Shown: piece by piece, positions 48,191 through 60,310 of the stretch
How positions within the stretch are numbered: position 1 is the first letter of the stretch
Layout of the letters: the number at the start of each line of letters is the position of its first letter
Source: Raphanus sativus
Lineage: Eukaryota; Streptophyta; Magnoliopsida; Brassicales; Brassicaceae
Assembly (NCBI RefSeq): GCF_000801105.2
Contig: NC_079512.1
Location: forward strand, 35,915,848 to 35,979,847
Direction of reading: 5' to 3'
DNA length: 64,000 nucleotides
Position numbers and translations under genes: made by a program
The notes under the pieces: generated by a model
Seen by the model: the letters and a program-made list of their open reading frames with translations, nothing else
Databases searched by the model: none
Told to the model about the DNA's origin: nothing

Positions 48191-49036
48191 CAGCAGATTG
48201 AACTGAAGATGAAGAAGAATAGACAGACATATGGATCTGCTCTTTTATAGAGACCTATCATTAACGCTATTACTAACTTTATCATGTTACATATTGTATG
48301 CTGTTGTGTTTGGCTTGTTTTTGACTAGAACAATTTGAACTAGAACGAGCAGGATCTATCATCCCTTACTTATTATTGCCAAGGAGAGATTTATGTTTGC
48401 AATGGATAATTAGTATCAGAACGAATTGCATAGATTGTCAATACATTGTAGTATCCATGCCCGTCTAGGTCTAAGAATTTAAGTTCTACTATGTCAACAA
48501 GCTGGACTCAAGGTTAGTCAAATCTCATTTGCTTCTATCCCTTAAGAGTTTCTCTTCATATTTTGTTTATTTTTTAGTCTGCTCTGTTTTGAAGATGCCT
48601 AAATTACTTATCATCGGATTACCACCAGATGTTTATTGCTCAAACTACCTTATCATTGTTCAGAAAGTATTCTGAACCACATGATGATTTAGGAATTTCA
48701 CACAATGAAGAGGTGAATAGAAGGCTTTAAACGGAACTTCACACAATTTTATCCCTTTTCAAATGAGATCTTCAGGATCTCAACTCACCTTCATGATGCT
48801 GTTTTAGTGTAAACTTTTGTTTACTTGTATCTTGCTTGGTTCAGTTCTTGCCATGTGAGCGTTGAGTTTCCTCTGGATTGATGTTGAATCTGTTCTAGAC
48901 TTCGATTGAAAAGTATATATGGCGATAATAAAGTGGAGTAAAACTGTTTTCCACTCGGTTACCCTGATTAGCCAATCGGATGAAAAATGTTTTTCACCCA
49001 TTAATGCTAAAGAAGAGAAAATAGACTGATATATTA
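48191..49036. other. Intergenic, 3' of UPF0725
   Basis: No gene seen. A stretch near 48484-48560 (TTCTACTATGTCAACAAGCT and following) repeats, in the same orientation, sequence at 44758-44835. Confidence 0.6.
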
Positions 49037-49276
49037 CTTCTTCCGTTTCATATTACTTGTCGTTTTAGATTTATGCATACAGATTAATAAAACACTTAAT
49101 TTTACATATTTTCAAAATAAAAACACTATTACCAATACACCTAACCATATATCAATCAATATAAAATCATAGTAGATAATATTTTCAATAAATTTTGCAT
49201 TGAAAACCGAAAACGACACTTATTTTAAAACGAAAAATTATACTCTAAAACGACAAGTAATTCGAAGCGGAGGGAA
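49037..49276. mobile_element. Stowaway-type MITE, 240 bp
   Basis: The left end TTCTTCCGTTTCATATTAC and the right end ...TAATTCGAAGCGGAGGGAA are near-complementary, with TA on both sides. Shares the ACGACAA/TTGTCGTTTT subterminal motif with the element at 6222-6460. Confidence 0.8.
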
Positions 49277-49643
49277 TACTTTATAACTGGTGATAATAAA
49301 AGTTTTATTCCCAATTCATTTTTTTATTTCCCTCTTTTCCAACATTTTTACCAATCAAACCTTAGTGTGTTGTGTTTATTTCTTTTGAAACCTGAGATGA
49401 CATTACACTTGTTCCTTTTTTTGTCGACTTGATTTTTTGTTCCCATCCTTAAAATAATTGTATTTATGTTAATACATGGTTTATATTTCATAAGAAAGCT
49501 GTCATCGTATCATCAACAGATATTTGATTTCCAAGACTCAAAATGATATTTGGAATATGAACTATTTGTACAATTATTAAATTTATAAATTATTTATACA
49601 TGTAACGTTTGAGAGCCGGCCACGTAATCCTCCTTCCATCGTC

Positions 49644-49650
49644 TATAAAT
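49644..49650 (+). promoter_or_regulatory. TATA box of the two-CxxC gene
   Basis: TATAAAT, 227 bp before the ATG at 49877. It follows a CACGTAAT element near 49621. Confidence 0.5.
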
Positions 49651-49876
49651 ACATTGTCATTGTACTGCTAAACCCTACAGCAACAAAAGAAAACGTCTTC
49701 ACGCAAATATTTCCCCATTTTTGGTAATTAAAAAAGGAAATTTTCTTTCTTTTTTCTCTTCTTCGCACTTCTAGAGTTTTCCAGGCAAACGTACCAGAAA
49801 AGAAACAGAGACAAGCCAGAAGAAGTATATAAGCACAAAAGGTGTCTCTGAGAGTTGGAGTGAGAAAGAAGCAATA

Positions 49877-50080
49877 ATGTGTTTGGAGTTTGTGTATCAC
49901 GAGGAGAAAACAGAGCTTGGTCGGCAACAAGCACCGGGTGTGTGTCCGTATTGCGGCGGAAAAGTGGCGGCGGTAGATATTGAGACCAAGTGGCTGTTCT
50001 GTTTCTTGCCACTCTGTTTCAAGGTCAAACGCAAGTACACTTGTTCTTCTTGTGATCGTCGTCTCGTCTTGTATTATTGA
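49877..50080 (+). CDS. Small two-CxxC (zinc-ribbon-like) protein, 67 aa
   Basis: A single exon encodes 67 aa with CPYCGGKV at about 24-31 and CSSCDRR at about 57-63. Two CxxC knuckles about 30 residues apart could bind one zinc ion. Between them lies a hydrophobic, aromatic stretch (WLFCFLPLCFKVKRKY). There is a good TATA box, an in-frame ATG in AATAATGTG context, and a plausible 3' UTR. I recall a small uncharacterised gene (At4g29905) beside SMXL4 in Arabidopsis, which would fit, but I am not sure of the match. The role is unknown. Confidence 0.7.
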   Translation: MCLEFVYHEEKTELGRQQAPGVCPYCGGKVAAVDIETKWLFCFLPLCFKVKRKYTCSSCDRRLVLYY

Positions 50081-52010
50081 AAGAAACAGAGCAAATGAAG
50101 AAAGAATATATATTTTATTTATTTGTTGGTTTTACTCTCAGTGTTGAGGTTTTCGCAGATTTTCCCCTGTAATTTCTTATTTGCTACCAACACCCCTCTT
50201 GGTGGTGACATTGGTTAAATTCATTGAGGTTTTGTGGGTTTAATGTAAATAATTTCGTTGATTACATGAGTTGAATTTCAGCTTTGTTAAATAAAGATTT
50301 TGTCATTCTTAACTAAATTTGTTTATTATTCTTCTTGTCGTCACTTCGTTTAAGCGACTGATAACTCGATGCCATTTGATTATATATTTTACTTTTATGT
50401 GTTCGAGAGGATAATAACCGAATAACATGTGACCATAAGATTAAACACCATCGTTTTTCACGAGAGAAAGTACTGAACTTTAAGGTACAAATTGAAAATG
50501 TAGAGAGATCAATTGAACACAGAATTAAGCTCCTCGTTTTATGAATTTAGTTTCAGTTTTACCACAAGAACCAACATAAAATATATTAGATAAAGATCGA
50601 ATATCGGAAGTTATTTTTGAGTGATTGACACGAGCGGTTTAGTATATGAATGGGGCCGAAGTTTCGCTGTACGTCTTAGCTGGGCAGACAAGATATAGTC
50701 ATATAGACAAGGAAAAGTGTTGTGGCCCTAAGAGTTACGATACAATCTATGTATCTTTAACGTTCACTTGTTTAGAAAATTCATTTGTTGTGTGTCCACA
50801 AAAAAGATATAGAAACGAATCTTTTTTTTCTGCTCAAACTCTAATTAAGTTATAAATGAAGTCTTATGTTGCTCAAAAAAAAAAACGAATCTTCTTACTA
50901 GTTTTTTTTTTCTTACTAGTTACTCGGTTCCATTTTTGCATATTTGAGTTTCTCTTACTTTGATTCCATTGTAGTTTAATTTTGTTTGGAGCCATCAAAA
51001 CAAAAAGCATACAGTATTGGACATTTATGTATTGATTGTATATCAAACCGAATTTTAAGTTTGAATGATTAAACATAACTTCTTTTGTATTGCTTTTTAT
51101 GGGAGTGGTATCTACGTAAACTAGGCCGTTCTAGACCGCACGACTTCTCTATGCAATCAAACAATATATAATACGAATTTGCCGAAAAAGGATAGCCGAA
51201 TTCTCGTTTGTCCTTATCTAGCAGTTTTAACTCTACATGATAAACTTTACCGACTTATAAATAAGTGTTTTAACTCTATCGACATCAGATACGAACAATA
51301 TGCACAAATATATGTACAGTAAATGATATTGATGGCTACAATGGAGGTCCAGTACAAACTTGTTTTTTTTCGAAATTTGAAGTTTCTACATACAATGGAA
51401 TACCTACGATATAGACTATAAAACTTTAAACAAGCTAATTGTAAATATGATATGATGTCAACTTAAATAGAGTATATTTTCAAAAAAAAAACTTAAATAG
51501 ATTACAATTTGTTTGAAATGGATCCAGTGTAAATAAAGTACTGGAGGTTGTTGTGTTACTATTATGTAAAACAATCGCTCGCCAGTGTTTTAGTATATAT
51601 GGAACCTGTATTAAAAACATATAGATACATATAAATGTATTTATATTTAGAATTTATTGTTATTATTAATTACTGTGCATTCTACAAACATTTGAATCCT
51701 AAATAAATAAAAAAAATTGAAACTATTCAAAGATGATAATTGAAATTTTTTCAACTAGAACACAAATTTGGATGGCTTCGTTTTACAAGTCTATTAGTCT
51801 AATATTTAAACTGATTTCTGTTTTAATATTATTTTGGTTGTATATTAATATATGATTGTAAAGAGCAGCATTGCTGCACTATTATATTCGATACCTAACT
51901 CTGTCTAAATGTATAGTTTATACTTTATAGTTATACTTGATACCGTTTTTTTGTCTGAAATCTAGATAACTGCCTATACATTTCAATTTTTAACGTCTAA
52001 ATTATTATTA
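50081..52010. other. Intergenic, nothing recognised
   Basis: AT-rich DNA of nearly 2 kb. No supported gene. The frame at 50646-50855 lacks any domain. Confidence 0.6.
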
Positions 52011-52860
52011 CTAGGTGATTCTTCCGTGCTCATGCACGGGAACAAATACTTATAAAATAATCAAAACATAATATTATAAACATTTACATATGTTTTTATA
52101 AACTTTCAAGTAATTTTATAACTTATATATATGATGAAAAAAAGGAATTGTATTAAGTATGAATATAAATATCTATACATTTGTTCATAACTTTTAAGTT
52201 ATCTTAATTTATATATCATGAAAAATAATATTAAGTATCATTATGTTTTCATCTTAATTAGATATGTGATTCCATATACAGTAATTTGGATCAATTCATG
52301 TATGGTATTGTTGAGCCTCCATATTTGGGTTTCAAAATAAACAACAATTTTTCATTAGTTTAAAATTAAATTGTTATTTTAATTTCATTTGGTTTGGTTC
52401 ATTTTATTAGATTTGTAAAATAATTTATCCAACTTTTTATAATTTTTATATGTTTTCTGAGAAAAAGAAATATAAAGCTGGAATTGCATTAATAAATACT
52501 TCTAATATTTAAAATTTTAATATATGTTATTTTGGATAAAATATATAAAATAAAATTAATGTGCTAAGGAGATTGATAATTGAACCAAGTAAACAATTCA
52601 GAAATATTTCAAAACTTCATTGATTAATTTCGAATTCATAAGGTAGTTACATCTAGAAATTCAAAAGGTTGTATTTATATGTATATTTCATCTTAATTAG
52701 GTATTTTTATTTCAAACATAATATTAGACAGTTCAAGTGTTTATTGTTTAGGTATGTTTTTCCCATCTATTATTTCAAATTGAACAACTATTTTTTTTAC
52801 TTTAATAAGATTAAAATTAGATTACTACTTTTAGCTTAACTTAGTTCAATTCATCCTTTT
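52011..52860 (-). mobile_element. Helitron 3' terminus, element running into the gap
   Basis: On the minus strand the sequence ends CCGTGC-ATGA-GCACGG-AAGAATCACCTAG followed by T, which is a Helitron 3' end: a hairpin (52024-52039), a 9-nt spacer and then CTAG. The body would extend rightward. No TC-type 5' end is visible before the N run at 52861, so the element is incomplete here. Confidence 0.6.
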
Positions 52861-52960
52861 NNNNNNNNNNNNNNNNNNNNNNNNNNNNNNNNNNNNNNNN
52901 NNNNNNNNNNNNNNNNNNNNNNNNNNNNNNNNNNNNNNNNNNNNNNNNNNNNNNNNNNNN
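52861..52960. other. Assembly gap, 100 N
   Basis: Second run of exactly 100 N. The true size is unknown. Confidence 0.97.
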
Positions 52961-53540
52961 TAACATCCTACAGTGACAAAAGACTGAATCAACGCCCTTA
53001 CACATTACAGACACTGCTTAAAATTCAGACAAGTGTTTGACTTTTGATTGAAAGATAGACACAAGATAACGAAACAGATCGAAAGGTTAAACTTAACCAA
53101 GAAGACAAACATAAACAAAACAATAGTCTCTTCGCATCTTTAACATTATAACATTGAGCAAAAGGGATCGAAACTTTTTTTTTTCAATTTAAATCGGAAG
53201 AAGCAAAAGCTTAATACTTTCAAGAGTTTTATGACAGAATCAAGTCAAACCTGGAAGAGAGTAAATAGATGGGCTTGAAGATTGATTGCAGTGAAACAAT
53301 CACTGATTGGGGAAGGAAAGTGAAGATCTTTCTTGAAAGGGTAATGGGAGATTCTGAGATAACTTTGTCTTGGCGGTTTAATTTTCACCGGCGGCGAGTT
53401 GAAAGGGTGCCTATCAACCGGTCGTGTTTAGGTCAACCTCCGTCGTTCACTTCAGGTGTGCTGACGAGTGACGACTGACTGAGAGGAAGGCGATGCAAAC
53501 GAGTACTCTGTTGTCTGAATCGGATCTGACAAATCCCTAC
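52961..53540 (-). other. Probable leader exon and intron of a gene lost in the gap
   Basis: On the minus strand a GC-richer CT-containing stretch (53530-53255) ends CTCTTCCAG followed by GTTTGAC. An intron-like T-rich stretch ends TCACTGTAG at 52968, and the next bases are G-ATG-TTA at 52967-52961, right against the N run. This is the layout of an untranslated first exon, a leader intron and a start codon at 52966. The plus-strand frame at 53269-53478 has no domain and is probably the shadow of the leader. The gene cannot be identified. Confidence 0.45.
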
Positions 53541-54630
53541 ATAGAATAACCAAACATAATAATTAGCGGTTCTAACCGGTTTATCTGTTTCGATTTCGAA
53601 CAAACACAGTTCGGTTGTAGTGTTACAGTCAAACTCATTAAACCAATAAATGGATATCTATTACTAAAAAAAATAACGATAATAATAATAATAATAACAA
53701 CGTTGATTATAATCAACATTATTAAGCTAATACTTACGGAGTAATAAATTAATATCAATCAACTGAATACAATTTTAGACATAAAAACTATTTATAAGAA
53801 AAACTCTAAAAACTATTAAAATCTTTAAAATGATTTTAGCTGATTAAGATTACTATTTGAGAAAAAAAAATTGTCTGCAATTCTGCATCACAAAACTTCT
53901 CATGCTTCGAGTAATTAAGACAATAGATTTAAAGGCAAGACTATGAATTTAAAGATGAAAGGTTATGTTTGTTCGTTACTTGTAATTTCAGGTTTTTTTG
54001 TGCATAGAACAAATATCGTATTCATAAAGCCTAGTTTGAAAACATAGCGTTATCGTGTGTATTGTGAACAAGTGTCTCGACATAAAACAAGTACTAAATG
54101 AAATGGAATCATATAGTGAGAAGTGAAGTGCTCCTAAAGTCCCAAGTTCAACGGTTCAAAAGCATCGACATCTATTGACCTCTCGTCTCCCAAGATAATG
54201 CGTTCCCCGATATTATTCCTTAATTAATTTTGTGCTCTCCTCCAAAATACACCGTTAAGAAAAGTTACATTAATCTTCCACGTTGAATAGTAAAATGCCT
54301 CCAAGGGACGTCTTTGTGAAGGGACACCAAGAGAAGGGACATGTTCTTAAACAATCTCTAAGTATAAAAACTAGACTGACTCTTGAAAACATTAGCATAA
54401 TTTAGAAATAGCATTCATCTTATATTCTTAAATTATTCAGCATCTAACTTCCAAAGCACTAAAACCTAAAATTAATGTATCATTTATTATCGTTGACATT
54501 TGTTGAACACATGCACACGCAATGGATTATGGATGTTAACTGAAATATTTAAAATCATATGATGGATCCAACGGATATCGTATTGGTTTAAATATTTTGA
54601 TATCCGTATGAATCCATATAAAAAACCTTA
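53541..54630. other. Intergenic, nothing recognised
   Basis: AT-rich, with a short ATA/AAT microsatellite near 53675-53700. It lies left of the copy B block, and the corresponding part of copy A is outside the window. Confidence 0.55.
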
Positions 54631-54892
54631 CTCTATCTGTTTAATATGTGAGTAGTTTTAGTTAAAAGTGTGAATATCAATAAAGTTATTATTTTAAAAA
54701 AAATATTATTTAATATACAATTTTAATCAATAATTAAAAACAAGTAATGACAAAAAAATGACAAAAAGCAAGTATTATTGGATTCGTTATACAATATTCA
54801 ATCAATGCAAAATAATTTTGGATTTTGTAAACAACTTACATTGTGAAACAAAGCTTTTGGTTAAAATTATTTATATAATAAAACGGAGAGAA
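54631..54892. mobile_element. Stowaway-like MITE
   Basis: Ends CTCTATCTGTTTAAT and AAAACGGAGAGAA are partly complementary and are flanked by TA. The interior is AT-rich. Confidence 0.55.
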
Positions 54893-54904
54893 TATTTCGA
54901 AATA

Positions 54905-55150
54905 CTCTATCATTTTTAAATAAGTGTCAATTTAACATTTTCACACGGATTAAGAAAATAATAAAAATATATGTAAATGATTATTAATTATGCATTTTTG
55001 ACCAATAGTATTTGAGATAAATAAAATTATTTATAAAATTATGTAATTAATTTTCAACTGAAAATAAGTATAATTTGCATTGAAATTGTAAAGTGACATT
55101 TTTTGTGTAATAAGAAAAAAAATAATAACATTTACTATAAACAGAGGGAG
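54905..55150. mobile_element. Stowaway-like MITE (complete homologue of 1-197)
   Basis: Starts CTCTATCATTTTTAAATAAG after TA at 54903 and ends AAACAGAGGGAG before TA at 55151. It has the same interior as window bases 1-197. Confidence 0.7.
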
Positions 55151-55229
55151 TATAAATTAAGTTTATACAATATTTTATAAAAATATTATAAAACTGAAAT
55201 TAATGATAATATTATAAATTTACTTAATA

Positions 55230-55414
55230 CTCTTTGTTTTATTATAAGCGTCACTTTGACATTTTTCAGGAAATTAAAAATTTGTAAATAAAAATTTATT
55301 AGTTATTTAAAAGAGTTAAAAATATTTAATATATTAAATTGTATTAGAATTATAGAATAACACTTATTTTGAAATAAAAAAAACTAAAGTAACACTTATT
55401 GTGAAAAAGAGGAA
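55230..55414. mobile_element. Degenerate Stowaway-like MITE (homologue of 277-461)
   Basis: Same element and same position relative to MOT1 as in copy A, so it is older than the duplication. Confidence 0.55.
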
Positions 55415-55725
55415 TAAAATTTTACTGTTGTATCTTTGGGTATAAACAGTGCTATGCCAGCATATGTGTACAAAAAAATATTATCTTCTACATTTAGAAA
55501 GCACCTACAGCATCTTTTGGAAAACACCTGCAACACTGAATTAGCTGAAGATTTCAAAAACAGTACCACCCTTAAATTCATTAAAAAGGTTAATTGACAA
55601 CAAAAATAAATCTTAAACATACGAATCTGGTGCAGTCATTGTCAATTTTTTTTTTCATTTATATTATAATTATATAAATGCATCAATTTTCAATTTAATA
55701 GTCAACGCTTAGATTTTTAGATTAG

Positions 55726-55732
55726 TATAAAA
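55726..55732 (+). promoter_or_regulatory. TATA box of MOT1 copy B
   Basis: TATAAAA, 70 bp before the ATG at 55802, conserved with copy A. The near promoter differs by only a few bases and small indels. Confidence 0.7.
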
Positions 55733-55801
55733 AGAGACACATCAACACATACAAAACTCAAACTTGTTGCATTCCCCAAACAAAAAAACCTAAAAGCAAC
55801 A

Positions 55802-57175
55802 ATGGAGTCTCATCAGTCTGGGACCAGTCCACCCGAAACCCCAAAACGTTCTCCGTTCACCGAAATATTCCACAAACTGAAGTCCAATCTCATGTTCCGG
55901 TCAAAGCTCTCCGAGATAAACGGTGCAATGGGCGATCTCGGCACCTACATACCGATCGTCCTCGCCTTAACCCTCGCCAAGAATCTGGACTTAGGCACAA
56001 CGCTGATATTCACCGGCATCTACAACGCCGTAACCGGAGCGGTTTACGGCGTACCGATGCCGGTCCAACCGATGAAGTCCATCGCAGCCGTGGCGATTTC
56101 GTCGACCGCGGAGGAGTTCGGTATACCGGAGATCATGGCCGCGGGAATATGCACCGGAGGGATCTTGTTCGTGTTGGGGGTCTCCGGTCTGATGCAGTTC
56201 GTGTTCAATATCATCCCTTTATCGGTCGTTAGAGGGATTCAGCTGTCGCAGGGGTTAGCCTTTGCGATGTCTGCGGTTAAGTATATTAGGAAAGAGCAAA
56301 ACTTTTCGAAGTCGAAAAGTGTTGGCGACAGGCCGTGGTTAGGGCTTGATGGTTTGGTCTTGGCTTTGGTTTGTGTTCTCTTTATAGTTCTGGTGAATGG
56401 AGATGGGGAACAAGAAGAGGAGGATGAGGAAGAGAGAAATGGTTCAAGAAGAAAAAGGGTTTCGATTATAAGGAAGGTTATATCTAATGTACCGTCTGCT
56501 CTGTTGATTTTTTTGTTGGGTGTTGTGTTGGCTTTTATAAGGAAACCTAGTATCGTGCATGATATTAAGTTCGGACCGTCGAAGATCAAGTTGGTGAGAA
56601 TGGACAAGAAAGCATGGAAAAACGGGTTTTTGAAAGGGACGATCCCGCAGTTTCCTCTCTCTGTTCTGAACTCTGTTGTGGCGGTCTGTAAGTTTTCCTA
56701 CGACTTATTCCCTGAGAAAAAGTTCTCGGCTACGTCGGTTTCGATGACTGTTGGGTTGATGAATATGGTTGGATGCTGGTTCGGGGCGATGCCTACTTGT
56801 CATGGAGCCGGTGGGTTAGCAGGGCAGTACAAGTTCGGTGGGAGGAGTGGTGGGTGTGTGGCGCTGTTGGGAGTAGCTAAGTTGGTTTTGGGACTGGTCT
56901 TGGGAAGTTCGTTGGTGGGTATAATGGACAAGTTTCCGGTTGGTGTGCTGGGTGCTCTGTTGCTGTTTGCAGGTATAGAGCTTGCGATGGCTGCTAGGGA
57001 TATGAACACGAAGGGAGATGCGTTTGTGATGCTTGTTTGTACAGCTGTTTCTTTGGGCTCGAATGCTGCGATAGGATTTGTTGTTGGGATTGTTCTGTAT
57101 GTGGTTCTGTGGATGAGGAACTACGGGAGGGTCAAGCCGGCCAACCTTCCTGTTCAAGTTGATCAACATCCTTGA
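55802..57175 (+). CDS. MOT1: Molybdate transporter MOT1;1, copy B
   Basis: An intact single exon of 457 aa, one residue longer than copy A because of an extra His near the N-terminus. It differs from copy A by eight substitutions. Two are close together near residues 20-31 (G to E, V to M), three are in the acidic loop (E to Q, E to D, G to E), two are L to F (PQFPLS, CKFSYD), and one is T to A near the end. The transporter signatures MPVQPMKSI and GAMPTCHGAGG are unchanged. Promoter and 3' flank are also conserved, so both copies are likely functional molybdate importers. Whether it is a true second locus or an alternative haplotype placed by the assembler cannot be settled here. Confidence 0.95.
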   Translation: MESHQSGTSPPETPKRSPFTEIFHKLKSNLMFRSKLSEINGAMGDLGTYIPIVLALTLAKNLDLGTTLIFTGIYNAVTGAVYGVPMPVQPMKSIAAVAISSTAEEFGIPEIMAAGICTGGILFVLGVSGLMQFVFNIIPLSVVRGIQLSQGLAFAMSAVKYIRKEQNFSKSKSVGDRPWLGLDGLVLALVCVLFIVLVNGDGEQEEEDEEERNGSRRKRVSIIRKVISNVPSALLIFLLGVVLAFIRKPSIVHDIKFGPSKIKLVRMDKKAWKNGFLKGTIPQFPLSVLNSVVAVCKFSYDLFPEKKFSATSVSMTVGLMNMVGCWFGAMPTCHGAGGLAGQYKFGGRSGGCVALLGVAKLVLGLVLGSSLVGIMDKFPVGVLGALLLFAGIELAMAARDMNTKGDAFVMLVCTAVSLGSNAAIGFVVGIVLYVVLWMRNYGRVKPANLPVQVDQHP

Positions 57176-58551
57176 AGGTCTTCGATCTTTTTATTCTTCT
57201 TCTATGCTTTCAAATGTGATCTGTTTTTATACCTGAAAATAAAAAAAAAATTCAAAACTTCGTTGAACTGAATTGTGCTACTCCGTGTAATAACTACACT
57301 AGTTTGATTTTTTTTTATATATATATATTGTAAATCTGTTTACCAACGTTTGTGATAATAGTAAAAAGAAATGGACCAAATAGCTCTGGACTATCTGTGG
57401 AATAACCAGTTTTCCATTAGATGGCTTTTTGATCATTGCGTATAAAAGAAGCTACTAATTAACCTTTTTTAACACAGCGGAGTAAGTTATCCAGAACCGT
57501 AACTGTCTGATTACCTTGTGTACTAGTCCGTATTGGGTCAGAAGATACAACAAAGGGATCTCTACAACAAATCCCACTTCTATAGTATCCGAGGTGACTA
57601 AGTTTTAACCTTCCAGCGTAACCGTAAACTTTGTTTTTGACGCATTCAAGTTTTGCTCTGAATTTACTATTGGTTTATCATGGGATTTTCTCTATTAATA
57701 TCTTTAATGTTTTAACGTCTTGCTGGATTCATAAGGATCTTTTCTCTCGTTGTACCTCGATCTTTCAAACGAAACGGTTCATTGGCGTGTATGATGTATT
57801 GATGTATCATGTACTTATCTCTCTGTATAAGGGATAAAATAACATTGTCCTATCTTTCCACAATTCCACGTCCTGAAACAAATAGGAAACTTTTCTAGCA
57901 TCGATTTTATTCTTAAAACCCAATGAACGACCGATGTGCTAAGTGAATAGGAAACAAATAGGCCTAGTGGCTGCCTTGCAGAACTTCGAGACCAACATTA
58001 TCTATACAAAAGTTGTGTGTTTGCATGGATCTTTCAAGGCTTGATAAACTTATATGTAAAACAAATTTACTAAAGTGTTACGAGGACATAGCTATGATAA
58101 TATAAAGATCTTCGCCCGTGTAATCATTGAAGTATATAGCTTTTAGTGAAGTTGTTTTACCCTCAAAGTTACGTATTAGTCGAAATCACTTTTGGGAGTA
58201 CTATCATAGTTTGTTGATATATCTTCACCGGAAAGCCAAAGCAGATTTACCTTTCTCATCGTGATGTCATCTATTACTAAGCTATTATGGGTGATTATCA
58301 TCAGGCTAGTCGAATTTTCATAGTTGCCTAGCATTAATCATGTTAAAGCAAATGATACGTGATACACATGTCTGTGTATATATAGATGGAATAAATACAC
58401 AATTTAATAGCATTTAATTTGTTGTTACGGCTAATTATATAAGTAAATAGCATTCACAATTCACGAATAGTAAGTTGTCACTCCTTCGCACATAGCCATT
58501 TTTATTTTATCTCTTTTTGAGCGAAAGACAGTAAAAAAGTTTCTTCGCTTA

Positions 58552-58765
58552 GAGCATTTCCGACTCAACTCTATTTAAAAAATGCTCAAATGGTATTTTA
58601 TTTCTCACTTTGTAATAGAGTGAAAAATATGTTTACTCCAAATATAGAGTAATTTTTTTTTTTTCCTCACTCTATTTTTTACTCTAAAATAGAATACAAT
58701 TGTAACAAATTTCATCTTTATTATAGAGTCACTATATTTTAGAGTAAAAATAGAGTGAACATCTC
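58552..58765. mobile_element. MITE specific to copy B, about 214 bp
   Basis: TAGAGCATTTCCGACTCAAC at the left and GAGTGAACATCTCTAA at the right form imperfect inverted ends (GAGCATxTCC-type). The interior is repeated ACTCTATTTT words. Copy A has CTTCGC joined directly to TAATCACC near 3620, the empty site. The superfamily is not certain. Confidence 0.7.
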
Positions 58766-60310
58766 TAATCACCAACCACGAGAATTTCCATAATCAAAGG
58801 GAAACAATAAAATAAAATAAGTTTTCCTCATAAATCACGTTTTTATGTATTCCACCGTATAGCTCCTTTTTTAAGTTTTGTTTTACTTTTATTGTTGAAC
58901 TTGAAAGGATTTTCTTCTTCATTTCACGAAGGTAAAACGACTAAAAGAATCATTCAATTTGGGATATCTGACATATCACATATGCATGAAATAAACACAC
59001 CATTAATCTGTTAATCATTTGTTTAGATAACTGGGTGATGCAAATGATTCGAAAAAGAAGTTTAGATAATTCCATAATATCAACATTCATAACTTAATTG
59101 CTAAAGCTGTTAAAACGTCCAAAGTTCAGCTTATACGGGTACTTGCAACTATCAATATGCATAAGCCCGTGACATGTTGACGGAAAGAATGAGACCCATA
59201 AATAGTTAATAGTCAAATAACGTGGGAAGTTTTTCTGGTTGGTGAAGAGAATGGAATCAATTTTTTGAACAAGAAGAAAGGTCACAAGACACATGATGTG
59301 TTTCGACTAAACGACATATCTCCTGGGAACAATCCCTCACATGGTGCCTTTGGATGCTAACTTTATACGACCACATATGCTTCCAATTACTTAACTACAT
59401 TACAAACATCTTTCACATTCTCAAATGACAGCTTAAAACTTAGTCAACAACATAAAAAAATTTAAACTATTTATCCAAAATTATCAGTTGGTTCTCTTAC
59501 AAATTATCTACCATTTGTCTTCTTAGTATTATTATGTCATAGGCTGCTCATAAGCATAATAAGTACTTTGTTATGGAGTAAAAATCTTATATGTAATCCA
59601 AAAAAGAAACACAATCAAGTGATATTAACTGTGTTCATAATGCGTTCGGAGGACTCCCGCGTTACATGATTGAAACATGAATTCTAATCAAACATCATTA
59701 ACGTTACTTTATGTCTCTTTAGATTATTAATTTAATATTTAATTTTATAACTCTCCTGTTTTTCTACTTTTTCTTTACCTTTTCCATCAATAAATAGTCA
59801 AACTATATTTTTGCTCTCCCTCCTTGGACTTTTCTTTCCCACACCTTTAGCACATCTACAATCAAAGTATTTCACAAATAATTCGACAGTGTTTCTAACA
59901 ATATGCATTTTTCCAAGGACAAATGTGTAATATAATTGCCAGTTGTCAAGAAAACTCGCGCGTTAAATCGTCTGTCTCACATCTCACAGCAACTCAAATG
60001 GTCAAATTTGTCACTTGTCAGATAAATTGTCAATTGTAGCAATTTTATGAAAATATTTGGCCCTCAAGGTGAAACTAATTAGCAATTACATTTGCTTAGC
60101 AGTTTCTAAGGTACTAAAGTTCCCTGTATTGATCTATTTTATACATTGTTGTTAGCAATTATAATTTTATTTTATTTGTCATCATTGTGGATCAATAGTC
60201 ACTATTTGAACTATAGATTCACTTAATATAATACTACTATTTAGTTATATACTTCACAGAACTTCGTATTTTGTGGTGCATTCCACCTAGTACTATTATT
60301 ATTCTTACAT

